NCBI GenBank assembly: GCA_016717105.1
Contig: JADKGF010000026.1
Coordinates: forward strand, 1-64,000
From: Saprospiraceae bacterium
GTDB taxonomy: Bacteria; Bacteroidota; Bacteroidia; Chitinophagales; Saprospiraceae
Length of the DNA stretch: 64,000 nt
Direction: 5' to 3'
Shown: positions 28,408 to 37,407 of the stretch, one piece after another
Position numbering within the stretch: the stretch's first letter is position 1
Layout: the number at the start of each line of letters is the position of its first letter
Translations under genes and position numbers: made by a program
Notes under the pieces: model-generated
What the model saw: the letters and a program-made list of their open reading frames with translations, nothing else
Databases searched by the model: none
What the model was told of the DNA's origin: nothing

Positions 28408-29034
28408 CTAGGACTTTATCTTGGTCAAATGTTGCTCAACATCCGTTATAGGCTTGACGTATTGCATTCTAAGAGTAGGATCACCCAATAACGAAATAAA
28501 ATTATTTGCAGAATTTGGTATAGTTTGATTATTTGCATTAACACGTCCGATAGTCGATCCCAAACCAAAATGATATAGAGTTTGTTGGGAACTCCAAGAT
28601 GTAGCCAATACTGTACCAGAACCAAGAACAGCACGCATCAAATTATTCGTCACATCCCAATCTCCAAAATAGCTACCCCATAAAATTGTAAAAACAGCTT
28701 GCAAGGAATCACTTGCAACTTCAGTTGAATTGGTTATACCTTGTGCTGAAACATAAGACCCACCTCCAGCACCATATGCAAACAAGTAACTATTGGACTT
28801 TAAACTATCTCTAAATGAACCCGTTATAATATTCTCTGAGCCTAAAATAGGTCCATAATTCCTGAACGTCGGACATCCTGTTGGATTACCAGAAAAAGTA
28901 CTTTTTCCAAATGCTTTATTTCTAGGCGTAAAAGCCTTTAGTTTTAAATAAATGTGCTTTGTCAAAATAAGCACGTAATAGTTCAATTTCATTTTTTTTG
29001 AAAGCGGGCATATTAATAAAATCCACTCTACCAA
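28408..29034 (-). CDS. fragment of the above: second half of the C25-like domain
   Basis: Open piece whose meaningful part begins near 28945 (KAFGKSTFSGNPTGCPTF) and carries YLFAYGAGGGSYVSAQG, FTILWGSYFGDWD and SANNFISLLGDPTLRMQY, typical of the C-terminal half of gingipain-like peptidase domains. The first half is in 28922-29323 in a different frame. Confidence 0.65.
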   Translation of the reverse strand: MVEWILLICPLSKKMKLNYYVLILTKHIYLKLKAFTPRNKAFGKSTFSGNPTGCPTFRNYGPILGSENIITGSFRDSLKSNSYLFAYGAGGGSYVSAQGITNSTEVASDSLQAVFTILWGSYFGDWDVTNNLMRAVLGSGTVLATSWSSQQTLYHFGLGSTIGRVNANNQTIPNSANNFISLLGDPTLRMQYVKPITDVEQHLTKIKS

Positions 29035-29323
29035 CTTCTATTTCAGCCGTTTCGATATTGCTATTATCATATTTTCCATCTCCAGGAATATTTGATGTTC
29101 TAGCAGGCACATTTGGGATATTTACCTTGTAGTCAGTCCACACCTCGTCCATGTCTGCATAATAGAAATCACATGGCCAAGCACCTCTATGATCTCCATG
29201 ACCATCATGAGCGAAACTACCACTGTATGGTACTGGAATATGCCCCACCAGAAACAAAGACCCCAAGCCATCTTTATGATAATAAGCTTCTTTAATGATT
29301 TCTTTTACTTGAGGTACAGGCAA
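28922..29323 (-). CDS. fragment of the above: first half of the C25-like domain
   Basis: A 133-codon piece with LGSLFLVGHIPVPYSGSF, HDGHGDHRGAWPCDFYYADM and VGRVDFINMPAFKKNEIELL, the conserved first half of a C25-like domain family found in secreted proteins. It runs into a stop just after KAHLFKTKGFYA, where the frame changes. Confidence 0.65.
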   Translation of the reverse strand: MPVPQVKEIIKEAYYHKDGLGSLFLVGHIPVPYSGSFAHDGHGDHRGAWPCDFYYADMDEVWTDYKVNIPNVPARTSNIPGDGKYDNSNIETAEIEVGRVDFINMPAFKKNEIELLRAYFDKAHLFKTKGFYA

Positions 29324-29933
29324 GTTTTGGGTACTACCCTTTCAATTACAGACCATCCGTCTCCTTCTGCATCTTTTTCCATTGTGACAATTTGTCCGTA
29401 AGTGCACCATATACAGATTCTTCTACCATCAGCATCACTCTACCTTTGTAATCAATATTAGGTATATCAAATCAGCATAAATATTGGGTAATTAAAAAAA
29501 TTTCATTCAAAATTGATCATCATTTGAAACCAAGGCATAATGATATGCCTTTCCTGGCTCAGAATCCAAATCAGTAAATGTACCTTCATTCAAATTTTGT
29601 GCTACTAGGCTCCATTGTTGATTTATGAATTCCTTTCTATACATTTTGTATGCTTGTAAGCCTTCCCACTTTATAACTGTATGTAAGTTGTCATTTGATA
29701 ATTCTGGGCTCAATACTTTTAAAACCTGCCTATTCCTTTTGTAAAAAGCTAAATAAACACACAAGAAATAATACTTTAAACAAAGGTTTCATTACATATT
29801 TTTTATTGATAAAACAATGGGATAAATGTAATAAAATATCTTAAAATGTCGTATTCCAAAATTATAATTTTATTAAAATAATTTTAAGCGACTTGCTTGT
29901 TTAGATAGAAAACTAGATGTTCACATTTCAAAC

Positions 29934-29975
29934 ATAAAAAAAAACGCCATCAAGCATAAAGCCGATGGCGTTTTT
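29934..29975 (-). terminator. intrinsic terminator of ssrA
   Basis: Read on the minus strand, ACGCCATC and GATGGCGT form an 8-bp stem with a 12-nt loop followed by a run of T. It begins about 9 bp after the tmRNA 3' end. The plus strand also has a T-run, so it may work both ways. Confidence 0.8.
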
Positions 29976-29983
29976 AGTATTTG

Positions 29984-30354
29984 TGGAGATGCAGGGACTC
30001 GAACCCTGGTCCAGACAAAGCAACTGAATGCTTTCTACATGTTTATCTTCTGTTCGGATTTTCGAAATCTGGCAGGTACAGAAGCCCACGGCGCCGTCAT
30101 CTTATCTTCTGTAATTTCGGATTGTGATCGAAGCATCTCACGCACCTAGTCCGCGGGTCTGTTGAAGTGCGGCTACCGGCATATATCGGACGTCATCCGG
30201 GCGGCACTAAAAGCGTTGCAATCCTAGATTACGCAGCTAATGCGAAGTTATTATCGCCATTTGTGTTTTGATCATCATTTGATAACGGAGTGAACAATCG
30301 TGCTCCGACATGCTTACAAACCGATGATCTTTCCTGTCGATACCGGTCATCCCC
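29984..30354 (-). ncRNA. ssrA: transfer-messenger RNA (tmRNA)
   Basis: A one-piece tmRNA of about 371 nt. The 5' end GGGGATGACCGGTATCGACA and 3' end GGGTTCGAGTCCCTGCATC-TCC-A form the tRNA-like acceptor stem (GGGGAUG pairs with CAUCUCC) and T-arm. The tag reading frame ends NGDNNFALAA followed by TAA, with the ALAA degradation signal recognised by ClpXP. CCA is not encoded and must be added. Pseudoknot-like GC-rich segments follow the tag (for example around 30110-30200). It frees stalled ribosomes and tags the unfinished protein. A terminator lies just downstream. Confidence 0.95.
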
Positions 30355-30540
30355 AAAAAGTAAAATGATACATGATGAATTACGAATGGTCAATAGAATA
30401 CAAATGTTAAATCTCAAATTACAAATGACAAATGATTCTGTTATCAACGATTACTCGAGTGTATCTTTATACAATCAGTAATAACATAAAAGTGATGTGA
30501 AATGTTCCTAAAAACTAAAAATAAATATATGAGTCCTTTT

Positions 30541-30578
30541 CACAAAAACAAAGGCAAGGTGATTTCTCCTTGCCTTTG
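30541..30578 (-). terminator. intrinsic terminator of the SusC/SusD unit
   Basis: CAAAGGCAAGG (30549-30559) and CCTTGCCTTTG (30568-30578) form an 11-bp stem with an 8-nt loop. Read on the minus strand a TTTTTG run follows. It lies 28 bp after the SusD stop. Confidence 0.85.
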
Positions 30579-30605
30579 AGACTAAATTTAATTAAATATC
30601 TACTA

Positions 30606-32143
30606 TCAATTCCAGCCTGGCACTTTGTTTAAGTGTTGGATTTGATCAATTCTATCTGAGGAATAGGTCAACAATTTTTAAGCGGCTTGGGCCAGGTATA
30701 GCCGCTACTCCAAAAGGTCCAGTGTACACGGTGTTCCCAATTCAAATGCTGGAGTAGCTGGTGGATTACCATTAGCTACTTTAGCAGGGAATACCATCGA
30801 TGGAAATAAATCATCTTTTGTAATCTATGAATGTCAGACCATCTTCTTCCATCCAAAGAACTCCAATGCTACTTTCTTTAAGAATAGCGCCTACTAACTG
30901 GATGTCTGCAAATGATATATAAAGATTGAGTTGCTGGACTTGCAATCTGTCAACGTACCATATTCAATGTATACCATTTGCCATATCATTTTTCTAGCGT
31001 AATTCAACCATATTAAGAAAGTACTTCCGGCATATCTTATTACTATTTGCAGCATCCCAGTATAATTTACAACATCCTTATATTTGTTGGTATATTTTCG
31101 TCCCATAGCCGTAAATACCATTGACAAAGCATCAGTGCCTCTGACCTTCTTTTTTATCATCCGTAAGCCATTCAGGGTCTCTCCATATTATTGGTGAAAT
31201 ACAAACCAACTGTCTTCTATTATATTGCGGAAGCAAGTGCCGCGTTAACATTAAATTTAAGGTAGCTGCTTGTAAAATAGAGAATATTGATTCCTTATTG
31301 CTATGAGTTTCCAAAAACACACGGATGTGCTTCAAAGTATATTACTATCCGATTTTGCCCTCAGCAATCACATTACCCCAATCTCTCATGTGTAAATACA
31401 CGCGAGTTTTGAAAAGCTAATAGCTGCATTTTTGATGCTTTATTAACGTAGTATTGCTAATTAAATTTTCAGCGCATCATTCAAATCTGCCAATACTTTT
31501 TGATAAACTTCACCCACAGTATTTCTACCTTTCGTTATGTCAGTATTTATGTCAGATTGTGTATTAATACCAACTTCTCTGTAAGGAAACCACGTGTGTT
31601 GCCCCACCCGATCTACGTTACATACGGTCTAGCAAAAAACGTTACCAATTCAAAATGTGTAATAGCTCTTAAAAACTTGGCTTGACCAATATAGTCATCA
31701 CCAACAGCTTTTGAAATTACGCCACTTTCGATAGCCTTTGTTACGCCTTCTATCATAAGATTTGCTCTATTGATCAATCTATAACCATCTACCCAATAGT
31801 AAACATTGTTGGCTGTGGTAGGATCATAAGTGGCTGTGTATGTCAATTGATAAAAAGTAGCTGTATTTACAACATCTTCACCTCTATTATCACCTTGTTG
31901 TACAAATGCTGCACCCCAAACATATCCACGACCACCATTTGCACTAGTGCTGTTATACTGCCCAATAGCAGCTGCATTATACATTCCATTTAAGGAACTA
32001 GCTATCAAGGAAGGCGTGGAAAATGAATCATCCACAGAAATGTTATTGATCGGTGATAAATTGAGGAGATTATCCTCCGTACAGCTATTCATTGAAAAAA
32101 CAATTAATGTGACTATACTTATTCTAAAAAATATATTTTTCAT
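30606..32143 (-). pseudogene. SusD/RagB-type nutrient-binding lipoprotein, frame-disrupted
   Basis: The start is MKNIFFRISIVTLIVFSMNSC (lipobox with Cys21), followed by the SusD N-terminus (LNLSPINNISVDDSFSTP, SLNGMYNAAAIG, YYWVDGYRLINRANLMIEG, GQAKFLRAITHFELVTFFARPY). This first part is open to 31613. The rest of a normal SusD length (about 510 codons) is only readable in changing frames, and the usual C-terminal PGWN lies at the end with a TGA at 30606. It follows the SusC gene by 34 bp. SusD lids cooperate with SusC TonB-dependent channels in glycan or peptide uptake. It is broken at several places. Confidence 0.78.
31613..32143 (-). CDS. fragment of the above: SusD N-terminal part
   Basis: Open piece of about 176 codons covering the lipoprotein signal and the TPR-like helices of SusD, up to FFARPYVT, where a stop follows. 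Starting at the ATG at 32143 places the lipobox correctly. Confidence 0.7.
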   Translation of the reverse strand: MKNIFFRISIVTLIVFSMNSCTEDNLLNLSPINNISVDDSFSTPSLIASSLNGMYNAAAIGQYNSTSANGGRGYVWGAAFVQQGDNRGEDVVNTATFYQLTYTATYDPTTANNVYYWVDGYRLINRANLMIEGVTKAIESGVISKAVGDDYIGQAKFLRAITHFELVTFFARPYVT

Positions 32144-32177
32144 TTTATCTATTTTAAATATTAATAAATTTGAACTT

Positions 32178-33533
32178 TTAGAATCCGACATTTATACCAA
32201 ATGAAACAATTCTTGAAATCGGTGTACCATTTAAGTCAACACCTAAAGTTTCCATTTCAGGATTTAAACCTTTATACTTTGTGATCATCAATACGTTTTG
32301 AGCTTGAGCATATACTCTGACTGATGACAAGCCTATTTTCTTAGTTAAGAATGAACCAAGGGTATATCCCAATGAAACATTATCCAAACTAATAAAATCA
32401 CCATCTTCCACAAATCTTGTCGAAGCACCTGATGTTAGGTTTACAAATGGATTGCTGCTAGCCCAAAGTCTTGGTGTTATTCCGTCACACGGCTTATCTG
32501 CGCTTTGCCATCTTCCTAATATTTCTGTACTATTGTTATTCAAATTCATATTCATCAAATCACGTCTGGTAGCATTAAACACCTTGTTGCCACCACTAAA
32601 TCTAACCAAAAAGTTTAGGTCAAATTGCTTATATCCCATTCTAGATGTAAAACCACCAAAATATGTAGGTAAGGTGTTTCCTAAAATTTTTCTATCTGTT
32701 GCCGCACTTAGTGATGATGCTGCACCCAATTCAGATGGATTTGCAGGATTAAATCCTACATAGGTACCAGTAGGTATATTACCTTGAACTAAGCTACCAT
32801 CACCTTTGACGTAAACTGGATTACCATTTGCTGGATTTACACCCCAATATTCATATCCATAAAGTGAATTCATAGATTCACCTTCGCGGATTATTATATT
32901 TGGGTTTATGTTTATATCTGAAGAGCTACCGCCAATGATATCTGCTCCACCATTTGGAAGTGCTACAATTTTATTGGACATCAAAGTCAAATTAGCACCT
33001 ATTGTCCAAGTGAAGGCCGACTTATTGAGTACATCATACGAAGCTTCAATCTCAAATCCTTTATTTAAAGATTTTCCAATGTTTTTATTTATTCTATTAT
33101 TGGGTACCCCAAGTGAAGGCGCTACTGGCTCAGAAAAAACTAAATTGTCAATATCATTTTTGAAATAATCAAATTTCAGTCTAAGCCTGTCATTTAATAA
33201 GCCTAAATCCAAACCAAAATCTGTTTTATTACTTGTCTCCCAAGTTAATGCATCATTACCAAACTGACCAAATGCTATACCATTTAATGTGCCATATGGC
33301 GATGCAACACTCAATCCCAAATATGGGTATGTTCCGAATTCTGTATTTCCAACGGCAGCAAATGAATATCTTAACTTAATTATCGAAAAAATATCTTTCG
33401 CACCTTCCCATGAAGAGTTATTAGCTAAATTCAGACCCAAAGAATAGCCTAAGAGAATTGTTCCATTTATTGGCTGGAGCAGCTTAGAAAGTCCATCTTT
33501 TCTATAAAATTTGTCCAAAATAACGTTGATCAT
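32178..33533 (-). CDS. fragment of the above: C-terminal barrel of SusC
   Basis: A 451-codon open piece with LRYSFAAVGNTEFGTYPYLG, EIEASYDVLNKSAFTWTIGA and the closing strand RIVSFGINVGF. It is the largest intact part of the receptor. Confidence 0.75.
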   Translation of the reverse strand: MINVILDKFYRKDGLSKLLQPINGTILLGYSLGLNLANNSSWEGAKDIFSIIKLRYSFAAVGNTEFGTYPYLGLSVASPYGTLNGIAFGQFGNDALTWETSNKTDFGLDLGLLNDRLRLKFDYFKNDIDNLVFSEPVAPSLGVPNNRINKNIGKSLNKGFEIEASYDVLNKSAFTWTIGANLTLMSNKIVALPNGGADIIGGSSSDININPNIIIREGESMNSLYGYEYWGVNPANGNPVYVKGDGSLVQGNIPTGTYVGFNPANPSELGAASSLSAATDRKILGNTLPTYFGGFTSRMGYKQFDLNFLVRFSGGNKVFNATRRDLMNMNLNNNSTEILGRWQSADKPCDGITPRLWASSNPFVNLTSGASTRFVEDGDFISLDNVSLGYTLGSFLTKKIGLSSVRVYAQAQNVLMITKYKGLNPEMETLGVDLNGTPISRIVSFGINVGF

Positions 33534-34374
33534 AATTGTAATTCAATCTACCTAAGTATGAAATAATACCAACTTCACTAGCACCACCACCAGATTGCTG
33601 AACTGCATATGCATTAGATACAGTGACTTGATTATAGAATTCATTTAACAAATCTGTTCCTACACTAAAGAAATTTTCATTTCTATCTTTTTGATATTCA
33701 GCTACAGCTGTTACACCAATACTGTGCTTTTCATTAATCAACGTATTATAGTTGAGTGCATGCTGGATATTCCACCTTAAATTGTCATTTAAGCTATTTT
33801 CAAGTCTTCCGTTTGAGCCTGAACCATCTCCATGAACCGGACTCCAATATAAAAAGCCAGATGTCAATGGATTATCAATACTTCCCATAAGTTTATAAGT
33901 CAAACCTTTGTAGATGTCTGCAGTGACGGATGCATTAACAAGTACTCTTTTGATGGTTGATTCAAAGACATTATTATCCAAAACATATGCTATGTTTGAT
34001 ATATTATCTCCTACTGCATCAGTATTATCCCATTGGCCTACTACCGTATTATTAGTTGAAAGGTTATAACCAGTAGGATGATTGGCATTATAAATTGGTG
34101 TATTTGGCAATTGTCTGATAGCATTAAAAATATTACCAGATAAAGAGTTTCTACCAGTATTCAATCCATTATACTTTGTTTGAGAATAAGCAATACCACC
34201 ACCAACTGTCAACCAACGAAGAACTTTATGCTCTAAATTGGTTTTGAAATTAAACCTGTTCATATTATTAGCCTTAGCTACACCATCTTGTGCGCCATAT
34301 CCAAATGAAGCATAATAAGTTTGTAGCATCATTTCCACCACTAACCGAAAGATTATGATCTGTTTGGAATGCAT
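33502..34374 (-). CDS. fragment of the above: middle barrel of SusC
   Basis: A 290-codon open piece (NRFNFKTNLEHKVLRWLTVG, NASVTADIYKGLTYKLMGSI, LNYNYDQRYFGQIL). The next residues of the barrel are in the frame of 32178-33533. Confidence 0.65.
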   Translation of the reverse strand: MHSKQIIIFRLVVEMMLQTYYASFGYGAQDGVAKANNMNRFNFKTNLEHKVLRWLTVGGGIAYSQTKYNGLNTGRNSLSGNIFNAIRQLPNTPIYNANHPTGYNLSTNNTVVGQWDNTDAVGDNISNIAYVLDNNVFESTIKRVLVNASVTADIYKGLTYKLMGSIDNPLTSGFLYWSPVHGDGSGSNGRLENSLNDNLRWNIQHALNYNTLINEKHSIGVTAVAEYQKDRNENFFSVGTDLLNEFYNQVTVSNAYAVQQSGGGASEVGIISYLGRLNYNYDQRYFGQIL

Positions 34375-34957
34375 TATTATTTAAAACTGCAGCTTGCCAA
34401 TCTGTATCATATGTTGTACCAACAGCCAAGGTGTTTGTCACTCTATTGGTTCTTTTCTCATTAGAAATGGTAATAAAATCATTGGTTTTTAGTAAATCAA
34501 AAGTTTTTACAGGATTTGCAAAACCAAAAACTGAATTAAGTGTGACCTTAGCTGTACCTTTTTTACCTTTTTTTGTTGTAATTAATATAACACCATTTGC
34601 ACCTCTAGAACCGTAAATTGCCGTTGCTGCACCATCTTTCAAAATTTCATACGATTCTATGTCTGCAGGATTCACATCACCTAATCCTGATGCATCTGCA
34701 TATCCTCCAAGGTCTCCAGAGTAAACTGGCATACCATCCACCACAACTAGTGGATCCGTACCAGAATTTACAGATGCCACACCTCTCGAATTTCGGGCGC
34801 TGATCCGAAAATTCCTGATTTGTAGTAATTTGCACACCTGCAGCTCTACCCGCCAATTGACGAGCGAAACTTGGCGTAACCAATCCTGCAATGTCTTTGC
34901 CTGTAACACTTGAAATAGCAGAAGTTGCATCACTCTTTCTTTGAGTTCCATATCCAA
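34274..34957 (-). CDS. fragment of the above: plug domain of SusC
   Basis: Open piece whose meaningful part starts near 34800 (SRGVASVNSGTDPLVVVDG) and includes NPADIESYEILKDGAAT and GVILITTKKGKKG, the SusC plug signature. It ends in a stop near 34274. Confidence 0.65.
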   Translation of the reverse strand: MDMELKERVMQLLLFQVLQAKTLQDWLRQVSLVNWRVELQVCKLLQIRNFRISARNSRGVASVNSGTDPLVVVDGMPVYSGDLGGYADASGLGDVNPADIESYEILKDGAATAIYGSRGANGVILITTKKGKKGTAKVTLNSVFGFANPVKTFDLLKTNDFITISNEKRTNRVTNTLAVGTTYDTDWQAAVLNNNAFQTDHNLSVSGGNDATNLLCFIWIWRTRWCS

Positions 34958-35273
34958 TTACCACCACTTCCTCCAACACTTTACCTTCTGCAAGTGTCAC
35001 ATTCATCACCGAGGCGGTACCGATTTCCATCTCTTTAGTAGAGTAACCCGCATAACTAAATACAAGCGTCGTTACATTTTCAGGAATCTGTAGCTTGTAA
35101 CTACCGTCCACATCTGTAATGGTGCCAATAGCTGCCGCCTCTTTGGCCAAAACATTCGCGCCAATAAGTGGCACACCTGCATCATCTGTCACTACGCCCG
35201 AAACCACTTTCTGAGCATCAGAGTACAATACCCCAAACAACATGATTGCAATAGATAATAAAAATTGTTTCAT
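34677..35273 (-). CDS. fragment of the above: N-terminus of SusC
   Basis: Open piece with signal peptide, beta-sandwich domain (GSYKLQIPENVTTLVFSYAG) and TonB-box region up to ARQLAGRAAGVQITTN; after this the frame is wrong. Confidence 0.7.
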   Translation of the reverse strand: MKQFLLSIAIMLFGVLYSDAQKVVSGVVTDDAGVPLIGANVLAKEAAAIGTITDVDGSYKLQIPENVTTLVFSYAGYSTKEMEIGTASVMNVTLAEGKVLEEVVVIGYGTQRKSDATSAISSVTGKDIAGLVTPSFARQLAGRAAGVQITTNQEFSDQRPKFERCGICKFWYGSTSCGGWYASLLWRPWRICRCIRIR

Positions 35274-35595
35274 GCTAAAAATTGTTTTGTTAAATAATTA
35301 AAATACATTTCAAATTTGAAAATTTTCAATTTCCAAATCACCTGCAATATTAACTTTAATTTAACATATTTCGCTGCTTTGAACTTATAATTTTTTTTTA
35401 TTTTTTAACTAAAGAAATAGATAACTAATTAATCAACAGCCTCATAAGACTATAATTAATATTATACATTTTTTTTACATATGTTATTCTCCCTTTTTTT
35501 TCTCAAAATATTTTAAAAATTCATATACCCTACACAAAAATTTCTTTTATATTTGTTGCTGTTAGCATACAGGCAATAACCAAATTTTTAAACTC
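35274..35595. other. AT-rich divergent intergenic region
   Basis: About 320 bp between the SusC start and the small porin-like gene. A TATATTTG box (35548-35555) precedes the plus-strand gene. No clear TAnnTTTG box is seen for SusC on the minus strand. Confidence 0.5.
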
Positions 35596-36012
35596 ATGAA
35601 ATATCTTATTCTGACTTTTGTGCTTTTTATCCAAATAAATCTACATGCCCAATGGGTGTATGGCGGTGGCATGAAGTTCAACTCAAATGATGATTACCAA
35701 GCCATAGGTCTTAATGCTAAAGTTGGCAAAGACATTGGTGAAAAATTTGATCTTAATACTGATATTTGTTATTATTTAGCGACTGGTTGGTCATTTGACT
35801 TCGATCTTCATTATCATCTTTTTAATGTAAATGATCAAGTAATTTTGAATCCACTGGCAGGTATCAATTTTACAAGTACGGATGTGATAAATAATTCATT
35901 ACTACTTGGAGCTTCCTTTCGATTTCCGACAGACAAATTTACCTACTACCTTGAGCCCAAGTGGATCCTCGATAATAACCAATTGATTATCAGCGCTGGC
36001 CTCTTATTTTAA
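35596..36012 (+). CDS. small outer-membrane-barrel-like protein
   Basis: A 138-residue protein with signal peptide MKYLILTFVLFIQINLHAQ. The mature part has about eight short amphipathic strands (WVYGGGMKFNSND, AIGLNAKVGKDIG, WSFDFDLHYHLF, SLLLGASFRFP, LIISAGLLF), ending in a hydrophobic residue plus Phe, typical of outer membrane barrels. A TATATTTG -7 box lies 41 bp upstream. No named family was recognised. Confidence 0.72.
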   Translation: MKYLILTFVLFIQINLHAQWVYGGGMKFNSNDDYQAIGLNAKVGKDIGEKFDLNTDICYYLATGWSFDFDLHYHLFNVNDQVILNPLAGINFTSTDVINNSLLLGASFRFPTDKFTYYLEPKWILDNNQLIISAGLLF

Positions 36013-36075
36013 AAATATTCGGTAAAAATTCCAAACAATAAGCCTTATATTTGCCGTTTTGAAAGTATTTGCCCC

Positions 36076-37401
36076 TTGACAAAACAACACATCCATCTCA
36101 TAGCCATAGGCGGCGCAGCCATGCACAATATTGCATTAGATCTTCACGCCCAAGGCCACTTTGTCACTGGTTCTGATGATGAAATATATGAACCATCATT
36201 GTCCAGACTCCAAAAAGCTGGTATTGCACCCAAGCAATTTGGTTGGTTTCCAGATAAAATAACATCAGATACGGACATCGTCATCCTGGGTATGCACGCC
36301 AAAGCCGACAATCCTGAGCTAAAAAAAGCACAAGATTTGGGCATCACAGTCTATTCATATCCTGAATTTGTATATCAACATTCGAAAAACAAAAAACGCA
36401 TTGCCATAGCTGGCAGCCACGGCAAGACAACGACAACGGCTATGATCCTACATGTTTTGAACCATCTAGGCATGGACTTCGATTATTTGGTTGGTGCGCA
36501 GCTTCACGGATTCGATCGTATGGTCAAGCTATCCGACGCACCACTTATCGTCATCGAAGGCGATGAATATCTAAGTAGTACCATAGATCGAGTGCCTAAA
36601 ATCCACCATTATAAACCACATGTTGCCGTTGTCACAGGAATAGCGTGGGACCACATCAATGTTTTCCCGACGTTTGATAATTACAAAGATCAATTTCGAA
36701 TCTTTGCGGATACAATGCCTGAAGGAAGCACGCTGATCTACTATGAGAACGATGAAAACCTTGTAGAAATAATTAAAAACTCAAAAGGAAAAACTACTAT
36801 TCCTTATGGGGCATTACCTTTGACCGCTGATAAAAAAGTAAGCTTCGACGGCATATCCTTCCCTATTTCGATCATCGGTAACCACAATCTGCAAAATATG
36901 AATGCGGCAAGGCTCGTTTGCAACACCTTGGGAATAGAAGATGAGAGATTTTTTGATGCTATAAGTGATTTTACAGGTGCGAATAAGCGATTGCAAAAGA
37001 TTTCAGACTCAGGTGACCGCGTCGTTTATCTGGATTTTGCCCATGCACCTAGCAAGGTAAAGGCAACTACTGAATCTTTTAAAACTTGGTTTGGTGATAA
37101 AAGATTGATTGCGGTACTGGAGTTACACACATTCTCAAGTCTAAACAAAGATTTCATCACTCAATATACAGGTAGCCTCGATCCTGCCGATGAAGCCATT
37201 ATTTTTTATAATGCCCATACCTTGAAAATGAAAAATATGCCTGATTTAGATCACAATTTTTTGAAACAGTGTTTTAGTCATCCACATCTTCAGGTTTTTA
37301 CCGATGAAGCAGCCTTACATACTTATCTAAACACGAAATCTAAGGACAACATCTTGCTGATGACATCTGGTAATTTCAACCAAATGGCTTTGGACTTTTG
37401 A
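36076..37401 (+). CDS. mpl: UDP-MurNAc-tripeptide ligase (Mpl, peptidoglycan recycling)
   Basis: A 441-residue Mur ligase. The N-terminal Rossmann part begins THIHLIAIGGAAMHN-like (HIHLIAIGGAAMHNIAL); the ATP site is IAIAGSHGKTTTTAMILH; IEGDEYLSS holds the acidic metal ligands; the C-terminal domain carries VVYLDFAHAPSKVKAT and LIAVLELHTFSSLN. Mpl joins L-Ala-gamma-D-Glu-meso-DAP, recovered from old wall, to UDP-MurNAc. The only start that keeps the Rossmann motif is a TTG at 36076; the first ATG is inside the nucleotide-binding loop. A TATATTTG box (36046-36053) lies 22 bp upstream of that TTG. The 'AMHN' loop is typical of Mpl rather than MurC. Confidence 0.92.
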   Translation: MTKQHIHLIAIGGAAMHNIALDLHAQGHFVTGSDDEIYEPSLSRLQKAGIAPKQFGWFPDKITSDTDIVILGMHAKADNPELKKAQDLGITVYSYPEFVYQHSKNKKRIAIAGSHGKTTTTAMILHVLNHLGMDFDYLVGAQLHGFDRMVKLSDAPLIVIEGDEYLSSTIDRVPKIHHYKPHVAVVTGIAWDHINVFPTFDNYKDQFRIFADTMPEGSTLIYYENDENLVEIIKNSKGKTTIPYGALPLTADKKVSFDGISFPISIIGNHNLQNMNAARLVCNTLGIEDERFFDAISDFTGANKRLQKISDSGDRVVYLDFAHAPSKVKATTESFKTWFGDKRLIAVLELHTFSSLNKDFITQYTGSLDPADEAIIFYNAHTLKMKNMPDLDHNFLKQCFSHPHLQVFTDEAALHTYLNTKSKDNILLMTSGNFNQMALDF

Positions 37402-37407
37402 GTATTT

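Larger units (their letters stand above)
26218..29792 (-). pseudogene. T9SS protein: C25-like peptidase domain plus MopE metal-binding repeats, many frame breaks
   Basis: All minus-strand pieces here read as one gene of about 1,190 codons. The start is MKPLFKVLFLVCLFSF (ATG at 29792, signal peptide). Next come a fibronectin-like part (NDNLHTVIKWEGLQAYKMYR), then a C25/gingipain-like domain (RVMLMVEESVYGALTDKLS, GLGSLFLVGHIPVPYSG, GDGKYDNSNIETAEIEVGRV, LSATSW-type region TVLATSWSSQQTLYHFG), and a second fibronectin-like stretch. Seven MopE-type repeats (PF11617 pattern DxDGDG..DCDD....NP) follow. The C-terminus is a type A sorting domain ending GMYIIKVED...YKKLIIAD with stop at 26218. At least five frame changes are needed (near 29735, 29500-29330, 28950, 28430, 28200, 27550, 26400). 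Decay or assembly error cannot be separated by sequence alone. Confidence 0.8.
32178..35273 (-). pseudogene. SusC/RagA-type TonB-dependent receptor, three frame breaks
   Basis: About 1,030 codons in four frames. 34677-35273 has the signal (MKQFLLSIAIMLFGVLYSDA), the carboxypeptidase-like domain (SGVVTDDAGVPLIGANVL) and the TonB box/plug start (EEVVVIGYGTQRKSD). 34274-34957 has the plug (PLVVVDGMPVYSGDL, YEILKDGAATAIYGSRGANG). 33502-34374 and 32178-33533 hold the barrel, ending PISRIVSFGINVGF. Breaks lie near 34800, 34330 and 33515. The receptor imports oligomers with its SusD partner. No glycoside hydrolase gene accompanies the pair, so its substrate is unknown. Confidence 0.87.

Noticed and set aside
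26218..29792. Programmed ribosomal frameshifting as explanation of the multiple frames
   Set aside because: Too many changes, in both directions, and no slippery heptamers with downstream structure were recognised.
30229..30447. Protein-coding gene over the tmRNA
   Set aside because: The frame is the extended tag reading frame of ssrA; only its end (NGDNNFALAA) is translated, after trans-translation.
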